From Prostheceraeus crozeri (Eukaryota; Platyhelminthes; Polycladida; Euryleptidae): a stretch of 64,000 nucleotides of DNA. A model generated the notes under the pieces. It ran no database searches and was not told the origin of the DNA. It saw only the letters and a list, made by a program, of their open reading frames with translations. A program made the translations under genes and the position numbers. The first letter of the stretch is position 1. The number at the start of each line of letters is the position of its first letter. The stretch is from assembly GCA_907163375.1 (NCBI GenBank), contig CAJQUW010005269.1, positions 24,048-88,047 of the forward strand, in the 5' to 3' direction. Shown here one piece after another: positions 12,801-22,727 of the stretch.

Positions 12801-13060
12801 TCTTACAATACTGTGTCGGTGTCCATCAATACGCATGTGCAATGGTTGCGTAGTTTGGCCTGCATACTGCAAAGCACATTTCATACAGGAAACAAGATAT
12901 ACAAGTACAGTGTACAACATACTTTGTCTTGCATGTGAACAATCCAGACTTATTAAAAACAAATTTACAGCCCGTTGAAAAATATCTCAATTTGGTCTCA
13001 AGGTCAAAATTTGACAAGATTTGAAATTGTCATCAGAAATGCATAGAAACTAAATGTCAC
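9845..13060 (-). pseudogene. Penelope-like retroelement with GIY-YIG upstream of RT (Naiad-like order)
   Basis: On the minus strand the coding order is: a GIY-YIG domain (about 13017-12678; SCMKC, then QYAGQTTQPLHMRIDGHRHS, then a distal His); a basic linker (RKSGHGIRRSGRGRKH near 12490); a conserved-looking linker (12202-11915, LPSIFGDRRLRRLLPD, YPPKIRYNLRNP); then RT. In the RT, fingers give LPRIFWIPKFRKNSYK (within 11652-10612), motif A is YDFSKMYTN (near 10930), motif B lies in the GSIGCQ region, and the catalytic motif C is RYIDDL near 10535. The YIG Ile is Ala. Several frameshifts plus a 219-bp insertion at 11674-11892 make it non-functional. GIY-YIG before RT is the permuted order described for Naiad/Chlamys Penelope-like elements; canonical ones have it after RT. 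A second fragment of the family is at 31229-31612. Confidence 0.75.
11674..11892. mobile_element. 219-bp CACTG-ended MITE inserted in the RT linker
   Basis: Inverted ends CACTGTAAACTGTCACCTC (left) and the complement of the right end, CACTCTAAACCAGCACCTC, bound the insert. Internal sequence is itself palindromic around CCTAAAGCG blocks. Removing it with one flanking TA restores continuous sequence of the retroelement, which indicates a TA (or 3-bp) target duplication. It has no coding capacity. The end resembles those of family F (CACTGTAAATCGCT) only in the first nine bases. Confidence 0.65.
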
Positions 13061-13590
13061 ATGAACTGGAAACGTAGCTCTTATTCTATACAGGTATTCT
13101 AATAGGTTTTGAAGCTAATCATTTGTAAGTGACACGGAGCACTCCCCAGGGTAAAATAAGATTAAATCCTGATTGAGTTCACTGCACATGTAATTGATTA
13201 GAATGGTGTGCACTTGTCATTAATGGGCGAACTGAGGATTCATTCTCAGCGGGAGAAAAGAGGTCAAGTGAAGGAGAAATTCTATTTCCTATTCGCGACT
13301 TGGTAGTTGAAAAAGTTGGGATTAATCATGTTTATTTCAAAAAGTAATGTGGTGCACTAAATTTGCATCGAGGTGGAATTCGTAGCTTTGTACAGTCAGT
13401 ATTGAAGTATCGTATTCGTCAAACACGTATAAAGTCCATTTCCACCACGAAAAATTCTTTTATCTTCTGCTTATTCTTTTGATTACTAAACGTATTATTC
13501 ATTAGACCAGTCGAGACACTACATGGTCATTCATGAAGTCCCAAATGAGTACGAGAAAGACTCGTACTGAACCAGAGTGTAAACTATGCC
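13061..13590. other. No gene recognised
   Basis: No convincing ORF or repeat; lies between the Penelope-like element and the LINE fragment. Confidence 0.4.
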
Positions 13591-13599
13591 TATGAAATT

Positions 13600-14178
13600 A
13601 ATCCCATGATATGTATAGAGAGATGATTGTACCACGTGCATCAGTGACATATCCTGTTCATGTTCATTCAAATTTTATCAGTGTTGATTTTATTCGAATT
13701 CTTGGTGTCACCTTTACAAATAAGCGAACGTGGAAGTTGCATGTAAGTGACATTTTAAAGTCCCGCCGTCTTTACATCATCCGCTGTCTGCGTGAGACTT
13801 TGGGGAAGCATGAACTAATAGTGATTTTCCATGCAATCATCACTTCCTTATTCATGTATGCATCACCGGTTTTTGGTCATCTTTCTAAACCTTAACTGAG
13901 AAGGTTAATCGTTTTTTCACAAGATCACACCGTTTAATTTGTGGACGTGAGTGACAATGTGGCAAGTTTGACCTGTTTTCGGACATGTTACTTCGAAGTG
14001 GGTTGAATTTTTTGCATAACTGTGAAGCTAACTCCTGTCGTCCGCTATATAATTTTGTGCCGAGTCGCCTGAGAATCAGTGATCACTTTTCGATTCCTTT
14101 TTCGCGTACTGCCAGACGGTCAAACTCTTTTTTCCCTTGGATTTGTGTGGAAGCAAATGAGTCTTCGTACAAAATTTA
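13600..14178 (+). pseudogene. Non-LTR retrotransposon (CR1/L2-like LINE), C-terminal RT end
   Basis: Decayed 3' end of a LINE ORF2. The first open stretch (13611-13895) contains FIRILGVTFTNKRTWKLHV and LGKHELIVIFHAIITSLF, the typical region after the RT palm in CR1/L2/Jockey-like elements. After a stop and frame changes, 13985-14179 gives LLRSGLNFLHNCEANSC and FSRTARRSNSFFPW, the usual C-terminal tail of the same proteins. No endonuclease or catalytic RT motif is present, so it is 5' truncated, as is common for LINEs. Precise clade is uncertain. A short CT-rich stretch lies at about 14287-14298. Confidence 0.75.
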
Positions 14179-14451
14179 GCCAGCAGTATTGCTCTCTTAC
14201 TGAATACTTTGTCATATTATCATCTACTTGATTACTTCATTGATTGTTGTATTGATGATTTCCATTATTTTAAATATCAGCACATCTCTCTCTCTCTCAT
14301 AAAAAGTGCTCTTCTTCTTCTTAGTACTAGGATTTATACTTAAATAGAACTTTGTGATTTACAGTGTAGGTCTAGGAAACAGCTTGGTTTGTTTAATTAA
14401 ATGAAGTATTTAGTGATTGGAAGTTTGCTGCTTCATATCACTAATAATTTC

Positions 14452-14609
14452 ACATCGGCCCTCTTCCAGTCATCATTAATTGAGTTGTAAAAATCTTGTC
14501 GATCCCCTTATCGGACGTCAGCAACGGCGGCGTGAAGAATTGCTATTGTTTGTGAGCACGTGCAGACAGGCAGTCCCATCTGCAGATCGGAGATTGGAAA
14601 TATTTTGCT
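14452..14609 (-). repeat. Repeat family C, outer half, interrupted by a hAT-like element
   Basis: In reverse complement this matches 29090-29260 (CAATAGCAAT, TTCACGCCGC and ATCGACAAGA words in the same order) and more weakly 61220-61330. Its other half continues at 15138 after the hAT-like insertion. It is not coding. Confidence 0.65.
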
Positions 14610-14617
14610 GACTCACC

Positions 14618-15137
14618 CACAGAATTAGACAGGTCGTCTCTTCTTCCGTTTGACTAGAAGGGAAGCATTAGAACATGTAGCGTTATTGAAATGGCACAAT
14701 CTGCTGACTTAATACCATAGCAATCGAACAATGAGCAGTCAGTTCAACATTAAACACGCCAAATTGTGCGAAGTTTCTGTGACTTATCAACCGGATCACA
14801 CAGCAAAGAGACACAGACGATGTCAAGTTCTACAGAGAAGTTTGTGAACGTTTTTTCGTGCGCCTGCTAACTTTTTTTTAAATGATCGGAGGGCCCAACA
14901 TTATCGAGAAAACTTTTGTGCAATGATCTGAATTCTTCGAATCTGAAGGAGTCGTGGCAATCGGAGTGTTTTGAAGGAATTCAGACCAATCCGTAGGCGA
15001 CGCACGACTATTTTTCCTATCTCTGTAAGGTATTAAAAATTTCTTTTTGCCCACTTATTAAGTTCCTGCATGTGCCATTTGTTTGAATCAGTTTGCACTT
15101 CTAGCAAAGTGATACGATTAAACAATCTAATTCTGTT
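14618..15137. mobile_element. Non-autonomous hAT-like element, second full-length copy
   Basis: This 520-bp copy of the 2444-2965 element is flanked by a perfect 8-bp duplication, GACTCACC, at 14610-14617 and 15138-15145. It begins CACAGAATTAGAC and ends CTAATTCTGTT, with the last base changed from the other copy. The host repeat (family C) exists without the insert near 29039, where the single GGTGAGTC is intact, so that copy shows the empty site. Confidence 0.9.
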
Positions 15138-15409
15138 GACTCACCAAATGACTGAGTGTGGGAATAACACAAATCAGAAGTTTGCCAGTGAACGGATGGA
15201 CGGATCTTGATAAAACTTACATACTCTTGGAGCTGATAAGTCCAGCATTTTTTAAACCCAGCGTCGAAAGCGCCACCTTTAATACAATAAAAGTTATTAA
15301 GTTGAGTGCATTTGACCGCTAAAACGTAGTTAACACAACAGTAAGCGCATAATAAAGTAAAGGTCCATACTTTAAGGTCATGATGGTTTCGAGTGGACAC
15401 AATAGACAT
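15138..15409 (-). repeat. Repeat family C, inner half
   Basis: Reverse complement of 15138-15330 aligns with 28870-29046: both contain AACTTAATAACTTTT, CAGCTCCAAGA.TATGTAAGTT and CCGTTCACTGGCAAACTTC. An open frame on the minus strand over this region (102 codons) is preserved only as short stretches in the other copy. I therefore treat it as repeat rather than gene. Confidence 0.65.
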
Positions 15410-15969
15410 CGAACAAAAACGAAGAAATACAGGAAATTTTAATTTTCAAACCAAAGAATTAAATTTGACAAAATGTTTTCATCACAGCAAATATCTGAAA
15501 TCACTTTATGTGCCACGTTTCCTGAGAATGTTCAAGTGAATACCCGTGCTTGTATGCATTGATTGAGTCTTTTCATCTACGATTTTGTAGTGCTTTGTAA
15601 AGTCTCTTGCGAAACGGAACTCCAGTTAGTCGGCAAAACGTTCTTGACATTCTCTATTGATATGATTATCCGACGATTTCTCTGCGTGCCATCTAAAACA
15701 ATGAACATTTATATCCGGACTATTCGCAGGCCATTGTGTTGGAGAAATGAAATCAATGATATTTCTTTGTATCCGCTCGACGGATTGTACACATTACTAA
15801 TCGGATTCGAGAAATGACCCTTTGTGAATCATTAAATCATGCCGATGAAAATTGAATTAGAAACATGACATCTCAGCTGAGAAGCTCCCAATAAGATCTC
15901 AACTTTTCCTTGAAGACTTGCAGGGACTGGGCTTATGAAATTTCATTGATTATCAGCTGAATTTCCGCT
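15410..15969. other. No gene recognised
   Basis: A plus-strand open frame of 84 codons at 15563-15817 has no recognised domain. The remainder is AT-rich and featureless to me. Confidence 0.4.
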
Positions 15970-16081
15970 TAATTAAGATGCTTGTTAACAAATATTCATT
16001 CCTTTTGATAACCAATTTGTTTCATGCTGCTTATACAGGACTTCATGTCGGTAGTTCATAAATTTAGCATTTTGAAAACTG
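15970..16081 (+). repeat. Interspersed repeat family D, copy 2
   Basis: Matches 6125-6245 from AAATATTCATTCCTTTTGA to AAAACTGC. The CACTG-ended element begins directly after it at 16082. Confidence 0.6.
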
Positions 16082-17075
16082 CACTGTAAATCGCTCAATA
16101 CCAATCACATACGAAGGATGCATACCGAAATATTTTTTTGGTATATTTCTGTATGATCTTGGTATATATTTGTATGCTTTTCGCATGTTATTTCAAGTGT
16201 GGCATGCTTTACATACTAAAGCCATACCAGCACAATGCTAAATGAAAGTATCAATCATGTCCAAAGTATGTTGATTTAAGGCTTTTGTCAATAAAGATCA
16301 CACTAATGCTACTACTGCTTTGTAAGTAGTGAGATAATGACATTTTATAGTCAAACTGACAATACTGAATTCGATTTTAATACATGTAAGTCCGAGGCAT
16401 TTCATAAATAATCAATAAGTATTTGACCATCAACAATTATGCATTATGTAATTTTGGAACTAAGCATATTATCAATCCAAAATAAAGACACATTATAATT
16501 CATGAACGCAAAAATAGTTATGTTTGAGATATATAAGTCAACATGGTTGCTGAAAAGTTATCGTTTTAGTGAAATGATGTTTATCAATTTAGTTCAAGGA
16601 AATGAGCTAATTATGAGTCTTGTGAATGCTATAAGACAAGTTGTAAAGATGACATGCGGCTTTAATTCCACAACAAATCTAATCTATTTAAATACCACAC
16701 TTTCACAAAGAAATATTCACGGCTGGTATTACTGGAAAAAAGTTATTTGTAAGTAGTATGTAGTATAACATATTTTGTGCCATATGACATAAAGCTATTC
16801 ATACGAAACACATACGAAACACATACCAATTTGCATCGGGTCTCGTATATAGAACATACCAAGAATTCGTATTTCAACGTAAAACAGCCAATCACAGTTA
16901 GCATAGTTCGTATCATTTACATACCAATCACATACGAAAGTAAATGGCCATTCGTATGAAAAACATACCAGATTTCTTTATATATACCAGAATCTCGTAT
17001 CAAATGTTGGTTTCAAATTGTATGTAAACTTGGTATGTGTTTGTATGTAATTTTCGTATCCAGCGATTTACAGTG
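16082..17075 (+). mobile_element. CACTG-ended non-autonomous DNA element (family F), full length
   Basis: The 994-bp element has perfect 14-bp inverted termini, CACTGTAAATCGCT at 16082 and its complement ending at 17075. Both terminal regions are dense in CATACC/CATACG and GTATG words (for example 16098-16150 and 16800-17060). These look like repeated subterminal transposase sites as known in CACTA elements. There is no transposase ORF. I do not see a matching target duplication: ACTG lies on the left and TAGC on the right, so rearrangement may have followed insertion. It sits between repeat D and a dead Tc1/mariner transposase. Related copies are 8548-9360 and, partly, 24478-24690. Confidence 0.8.
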
Positions 17076-17951
17076 TAGCAGTATGGGCGTTTGCGTCATC
17101 TTGTTGCCAACACCAAGAGCAATCATTCATTATTATTCTGTTGATTTCGGCAAGCATGCCTGGCAGTATTTCTTCGGTGCAAATGTCTTTATTTATTTTC
17201 TTTTTTCTTCGTCGTGAGATCGGCATTTCTTGTCTTCCTGGAGCGTGACCTTCAATAAATCGCAACTCGGTTTTTCCATGAAACAGAAAAGCTCCGAATA
17301 CCATGAGCGATGGTTCAATCAACAAGTCTTCTTCAGATATCTCAGTCTTAGCTTCGACTGCTGAGAATTAGATGGCGAATGGAGACCAAAACTTGCTTCA
17401 TCTGAAAACCACAAGCTTTTTCATCCATCGCTTTCCTGAAAGCGGCTTCGAAGGGCTTGGCATTTTTCTTCGCGTGCTCCTCGGTGCATTATTCCGTTAT
17501 GCTTAATTCGTCTATAGCACTTCAGATTGGACTCCTTTATGACATTGTTCGCTGTTTCCAAAGAAATTTGAAGTTCTTTGCTGATCCCTCTTTAGCTTGA
17601 ATGCTTTCTCCGTGTTACCGTACTTCCTGGCGATGCTGCAGCCATGTCAAACCGCTCCAAGAGTGATTTTCTGGCACTACCTGTACCACTTTTACAAATA
17701 CTTGCAACCTCCTCGCCGACTTGCTGCAACTCAGACGTCACTGCATACAAGAATTGTCTCTCAATTATCTTTCTGAAGAAATCGGGTGGAACATGTTTGC
17801 ACTTAACTGGTCCCCACGTTGGATTCTCTGTCTTAAAAAGGACGATCACGTCTTTGAAAGTCGGAAAATTGAGACATTTCAAATAGCTGAAGTCATATAG
17901 CACTCCCAAAAGCAACCTGACTCCGATGAATTGGTGAAAAGAGAAAGGCAA
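17076..17951 (-). pseudogene. Tc1/mariner-type transposase remnant
   Basis: Minus-strand reading from 17951 downward gives an N-terminal region (VGEEVASICKSGTGSARKS), a TRRKHSS basic stretch, KSLWFSDEASFGLHS around the first catalytic Asp (near 17375), VFGAFLFHGKTELRFIEGHA, and CWQQDDANAHTA with the second catalytic Asp near 17100. Several frameshifts and stops intervene. The third catalytic residue and C-terminus are missing because the CACTG-ended element occupies the adjoining sequence. It belongs to the IS630/Tc1/mariner superfamily. The exact family cannot be given without the third acidic residue. Confidence 0.7.
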
Positions 17952-18240
17952 ACGTTAAGCTGTGTTGCCGATGTCGGATTAGATATACGGTGTATGTTTG
18001 AATTTGGAAACAAATAAAAAACGATACTGTTGATTGAAGAATCGGGAAACAAATGGTAGGTTTCCATGGTATAATTGTCGATCTCGGTTTAGATATCTAT
18101 GTTTCAATACAAGACTAGGCATAAATGAATGCAAAACTTGAACCTTGCTTGATTGTATTGTAAACTATACACGAATGAAATAGCAGTTAAAGCAACTTGC
18201 TTTTTTATCTATGTGAGGTATAAAGCTGGCGATTTGTGAT

Positions 18241-18540
18241 CTTTGCATTTTTTACTGAACACCCTGTGATATGCACGAAATTTCATATGGAATAAAGTTT
18301 TTGAAATTGAGCATCTTCATTCATTGTACATTCAACGAATCTTAAAATCATTACATCATGATGAAGCTAAATGGCAGCTCCCACTGTCTGTCAATTTTCA
18401 TTCAAAAATCCTGTCGTCTTCAGATCAAAATCCTGCATCAAAGAAGGCGTCTAATTTTCTTTCATATATGGCCTACTGACCACAACTGACCACTTAAGAA
18501 AGTAAAATGTCAAAATAATCTATGGAACATAAGGTTGATT
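18241..18540 (-). repeat. Interspersed repeat family A, internally deleted copy
   Basis: Reverse complement matches 27095-27285 and 27470-27500 with the region between deleted. It lies immediately upstream of the splice acceptor at 18569, inside the first intron of the secreted-protein gene. Confidence 0.65.
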
Positions 18541-18569
18541 GTGTATGAATTTCCTTTGTTTCCTTGCAG

Positions 18570-18952
18570 TTGTTGTCACAATTCACTTGACCAACATGGA
18601 TTCATACAACATCACCGTATCAAACAATCCAAAGGTTGATGAATACAACAAAGCACTTATCGGGATACGAGAGTATTTCAAGGATTCAGATACTTACCCA
18701 GTTACCTTAGTCAAGTGTATCAGTCGTGGAAAAATTTATTACATGTTTGAGAAGTATGAATGTAATGATAATGTGGGGTTCAAGCAATGGATGCCATATT
18801 TTTTCTCAGCCGATGGCACTATGCTGGAAGGAACGAGAACAATAAATATAGCCAGAAGAGATGCACAGGACAATAGAATTTCCTACGATAAAGGTGAACA
18901 ATTTCCAATATCTAATGAAGTTCTAAATGCAAAGAGTAGAGACGGTTATCAC
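18570..18952 (+). CDS. Exon 2 of the secreted/membrane protein of unknown function
   Basis: A strong acceptor (TTCCTTTGTTTCCTTGCAG) precedes 383 bases that stay open in the frame set by exon 1 and end at a consensus donor (CAC|GTAAGTA) at 18952, in phase 0. Together with exon 1 this gives 152 residues. The exon product starts VVVTIHLTNMDSYNITV and holds an N-glycosylation site (NIT) and two cysteines (VKC, EC) about 16 residues apart. It is soluble in character, and I recognise no domain. Later exons must exist, since the reading past the donor stops at 18974-18976, but I cannot place them. Without exon 1 the hydrophobic intron tail would mimic a signal peptide (MNFLCFLAVVV). The exon 1 splice is better supported because phase and signals both agree. 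Confidence 0.6.
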
Positions 18953-19755
18953 GTAAGTATATATTCGTTTGACTAGCGACTAAAGCACATCTTTCTTTGA
19001 TTGTCGCATCAATTTTCATCATACGGAAAACACTTTGCAATTGACATATGTTTGAGCAACAATATAATAGATGAATTATTGAACTATACTTGTTTTTGCA
19101 TTGAAAGACTGACATGAGAAGTGAACACGCGTAGCAAGAAAATTCCTTAGCAGCCGTAGACGCTGCGTTTCGTCAATAAGGTTCAGAGGGGTTCAAACTA
19201 GTTCTGGCGTCTAGAAATGTTTTAGCAAGTTGATGACATGCACAAGAGGCTACTATGCTTTAATTCATATTTTCTGTATCACAAGCGACGTGGCACTCTG
19301 CAAACTATTATGATCGCAAAGCTAGGAAAAATAAAGGCAGAGCAGACCGTGAAAATGAAGGTAACCGATTTTAGTGGGCAGATTTTCATCCGAATCCTTT
19401 GTAAAGCATTGTGAGTTCGAACCAAAACGGCCAAGAGTGCGAAACTAGATCATTCTGTCGTGTAGTGTTGCTGACGGAAATCAATTTCATTGTAAATTAA
19501 CATGACAGTGTGATAAATGACAGCACTTTCGTGACATGTGGATGCTATCAATTACTCAATCATGAGCAATCATTACATAATCCACATCTGAATCAATTTC
19601 TTAATGATTATCACAATCAATATTTTATATCAAACTGTAAATCGTATGCCACCATACCGATGAAATGCTGTCAAGCCTGTACAGTGTCTACTAAAAAAAT
19701 GCATTTCTTCTAATCGTTAAAACAACTATGCATATAACAAAAGTTGGATGTTACT
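18953..19755. other. Intron or intergenic sequence, no gene recognised
   Basis: No recognised domain. A CGCTGCGTTTCGTC word near 19161 resembles the 3' tails of Penelope-like elements (compare 27917) but has no coding sequence beside it. Confidence 0.4.
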
Positions 19756-19917
19756 TTACCCATTAAACGCGACTGTGATTTCTTTGCATATTTCGAATTA
19801 CATCAATAAACATAGCTTGAAACATCACGAAACATGAATATTTAAACAGGCAGATTGGATGGGAGCCATTTCGGATCGATTTTAAAGATGACATATATAT
19901 ATATACATTTATCAAAT

Positions 19918-20890
19918 CTCAACAGATGTAACCACCACGAGACATGTTTCGGCCTGTTGGGCCTCATCAGTCGTGGGTAGGTTTGAACCAGCGACGTTGG
20001 AGCTAGAGGACGTGCAAGCATACCCTCTAACCACAAGGCCACCGGACCATCTGTTGAGAGCGTGAATTAGCGTGGAAGACACTGCTTTAACGCAGGCACG
20101 TGGAGGGCGGACTGTATTCTGCAATCACTTAATACCGCTTCCGAGATTGAGGCGCTTCACGCAGGCGTTACTCATTACATGTTTAGACATGTAACCTGGC
20201 AATTGATAAATTTATCAAATCTCAACAGATGTAACCACCACGAGACTTGTTTTGGCCTGGTGGACCTCATCAGTCGTGGGTGGTAGGTTTGAACCAGCGA
20301 CGTTGGAGCTATAGGACGTGCAAGCATACCCTCTAACCACAAGGCCACCGGACCATCTGTTGAGAGCGTGAATTAGCCTGGAAGACACTGCTTTAACGCA
20401 GGCACGTGGAGGGCGGACTGCATTCTGCAATCACTTAATACCGCTTCCGAGATTGAGGCGCTTCACGCAGGCGTTACTCATTACATGTTTAGACATGTAA
20501 CCTGGCAATTGATAAATTTATCAAATCTCAACAGATGTAACCACCACGAGACATGTCTCGGCCTGTTGGGCCTCATCAGTCGTGGGTAGGTTTGAACCAG
20601 CGACGTTGGAGCTAGAGGACGTGCAAGCATACCCTCTAACCACAAGGCCACCGGACCATCTGTTGAGAGCGTGAATTAGCCTGGAAGACACTGCTTTAAC
20701 GCAGGCACGTGGAGGGCGGACTGCATTCTGCAATCACTTAATACCGCTTCCGAGATTGAGGCGCTTCACGCAGGCGTTACTCATTACATGTTTAGACAAG
20801 TAACCTGGCAATTGATAAATTTATCAAATCTCAACAGATGTAACCACCACGAGACATGTCTCGGCCTGTTGGGCCTCATCAGTCGTGGGT
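19918..20890 (-). repeat. Tandem array of a tRNA-derived SINE, about 3.2 units of 303-306 bp
   Basis: Units start at 19918, 20221, 20527 and 20830 (periods 303, 306, 303). On the minus strand each full unit contains a tRNA-like head with box A (TGGTTAGAGGG) and box B (GGTTCAAACC), the two RNA polymerase III promoter boxes. The boxes are separated by about the spacing of a tRNA gene. A tail follows, with a TGTAATGAGTAACGCC region. Neighbouring units differ by a few bases; the second has TGGTAGG duplicated near 20278. The fourth unit is cut off at 20890 by a TA microsatellite. The open frames across each unit are by-products of the repeat. Confidence 0.85.
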
Positions 20891-20896
20891 GGGTTT

Positions 20897-20921
20897 GATA
20901 TAGTTATAGTAGTTATAGTAG

Positions 20922-20964
<43 letters not shown>
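20897..20964. repeat. TA microsatellite
   Basis: TAGTTATAG repeats pass into an uninterrupted TA run. The run resumes at 22728 after the mariner-like insertion, showing that the element landed inside the microsatellite. Confidence 0.9.
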
Positions 20965-20967
<3 letters not shown>

Positions 20968-22727
20968 GGTGATTTTTAATTGACGCAAGATTTAAAATTG
21001 TTTTTATTTCTACTTAGTCGACATGAAAAATGAAGTATTATACATTTCTGAACACCTGAAACTGGGGAATTTATGAATATCAAAGCGGTTAAAGCATATC
21101 TATAATCTCCAATTTTTAAGAAATTTTTATATTTTATCTTTGAATTTCATTACCATTGAATTACTTCATTTCATTGAACTTCCTTTAATCACAACCATAG
21201 AAAAATTATTGATATTAGATATGAATAGAAAAGGGTAGCAAGTGAAAATCAGACGCATTCTATCATCAATCTGATCACACTTCTATTAATTCATTTTGTC
21301 TTTGAGATCTTGATGGTGATAATTTCATTGTCATGAACTGTCAATGAAAAGCATTTGCAAAGCGATCAGTAAGCGATGGAGCTATGAAGCCTCGATGAAC
21401 AGCGTTTACAGAGCTATCAAGTGTGGAATAAAGGCTTGCAACACACGGCACTGTTGTCAAATGATCAAGATGTCTCTGTCTACTGAAACGAGAATTGAAT
21501 TGATATTCCTGTACGCTCAAAATCATGAAAGTTGCCTTCAAACATTACGTGCATATAAGACCAAACACAAGTTGCATAGAGATCCATTCGCTGTCACTAC
21601 GATTCAACGATTAGTGACTCGTTTCAAAGCTACCGGTTCTGTAAACGATTCTCCAGGAAAAGGACGTAAAAGTTTAAGAGAAGAGCGCGAAGAAGAAGTG
21701 GAAAAGACTGTTGCAGAGATAACGAGTGGCCGCGAAATTCCTTGCTGTTCCACCCGTGAGATTTCGGAAGCGACTAGATTTTCTCAATCTAATGTGTGGA
21801 CAGTTCTTCGCAAGCAGTTGAGATGGTATCCCTATCGCACACGTGTCCATCAAGAAATAACGGATGGCGATAAGGTCCATCGACTTGAATTCGCCAACTG
21901 GCTGCTTACGAATGAGGACCTTATCCAACGCATCCTGTGGAGCGACGAGGCAAATTTCACGCTTGATGGCAGCATTAATCGGCACAACTGTGTCATATGG
22001 AGCCCTAGCCCAGTCAATGTTTTGGTTTCGAAAGGGCTTCATCCTGAAAAAGTGACTGTCTGGTGTGGCATATCGTCAACATTCGTTTTGCAACCCTATT
22101 TCTTTGACTCCAGTCACTGGAAACAATTACCTTGGAATGTTGGAGCAGCACATGTTGCCACAACTGGATGAGAAGGGAATCAAAAACTCCACTATCTTCC
22201 AGCAAGATGGAGCACCGCCCCATTTTCATGGAGACGTGACTCAATTCTTAAAGGCACATTTCCCCAATGATCGAGTCATTGGAAGAGGGCATTCCATAAG
22301 ATGGCCAGCAAGATCTCCGGATTTATCCCCTCGATTTTTGGTTTTGGGGGACATTAAAGGGTCGTGTCTTCCACCACAGTCGTCCTTCCACAATGAATCA
22401 GCTAATGCACAGAATAGCAGAAGAATGCAACAATTTTTCTTCAAGTGAAATACAAAGTGCCATTGCAAACCTCCTCCTACGACTGCACCTTGTTGTAGAA
22501 AGCGAAGGTGACGTGATTGAACATTTGTTGTAAAGTTTTCAATGATTTTATGTAATGGAATATAAAAATTTCTTAAAAATTGGAGATTATAGATATGCTT
22601 TAACCGCTTTGATATTCATGAATTCCCCAGTTTCAGGTGTTCAGAAATGTATAATACTTCATTTTTCATGTCGACTAAGTAGAAATAAAAACAATTTTAA
22701 ATCTTGCGTCAATTAAAAATCACCCTG
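20965..22727 (+). mobile_element. Mariner-like transposon inserted in the TA microsatellite
   Basis: Ends CAGGGTGATTTTTAATTGAC and its complement lie at 20965 and 22727. The terminal inverted repeats extend for roughly 170 bp to the AAATTTTTATATT block with very few differences. TA flanks both ends, though in a TA run the duplication cannot be proved. Length is 1763 bp. It contains one transposase gene, now frameshifted. The high TIR identity suggests a fairly recent insertion, younger than the SINE array it follows. Confidence 0.9.
21470..22533 (+). pseudogene. Mariner-like transposase (frameshifted)
   Basis: DDE transposase of the IS630/Tc1/mariner superfamily. The likely start is the ATG at 21470 (MSLSTETRIELIFLY), judged from the intact relative at 49288; an upstream in-frame ATG exists at 21344. 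N-terminal HTH regions include TIQRLVTRFKATGSV and a GKGRKS hinge. The first catalytic Asp is in ILWSDEANFTLDG. A frameshift near 22110 moves the reading to a second frame holding IFQQDGAPPHFH with the second Asp, then WPARSPDLSP with the third. Another shift near 22335 restores the FWFWG tail, which ends at 22533. I count 37 residues between the second and third Asp, one more than in the 49288 protein because of an extra residue (NDRV). The protein cannot be made intact. Confidence 0.85.

Noticed and set aside
17592..17951. 119-codon minus-strand ORF as an independent gene
   Set aside because: Its C-terminal half continues into Tc1/mariner transposase motifs, so it is the N-terminal part of that pseudogene.
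18539..18569. Apparent signal peptide MNFLCFLAVVV directly upstream of exon 2
   Set aside because: It is the translated polypyrimidine tract of a strong splice acceptor; the exon at 7822 supplies a real signal peptide in matching phase.
19912..20733. Three near-identical 70-codon minus-strand ORFs
   Set aside because: They are translations of the tRNA-derived SINE units and not a gene family.
20897..20964. Centromere- or origin-like AT tract
   Set aside because: A plain TA microsatellite interrupted by a mariner-like element explains it.
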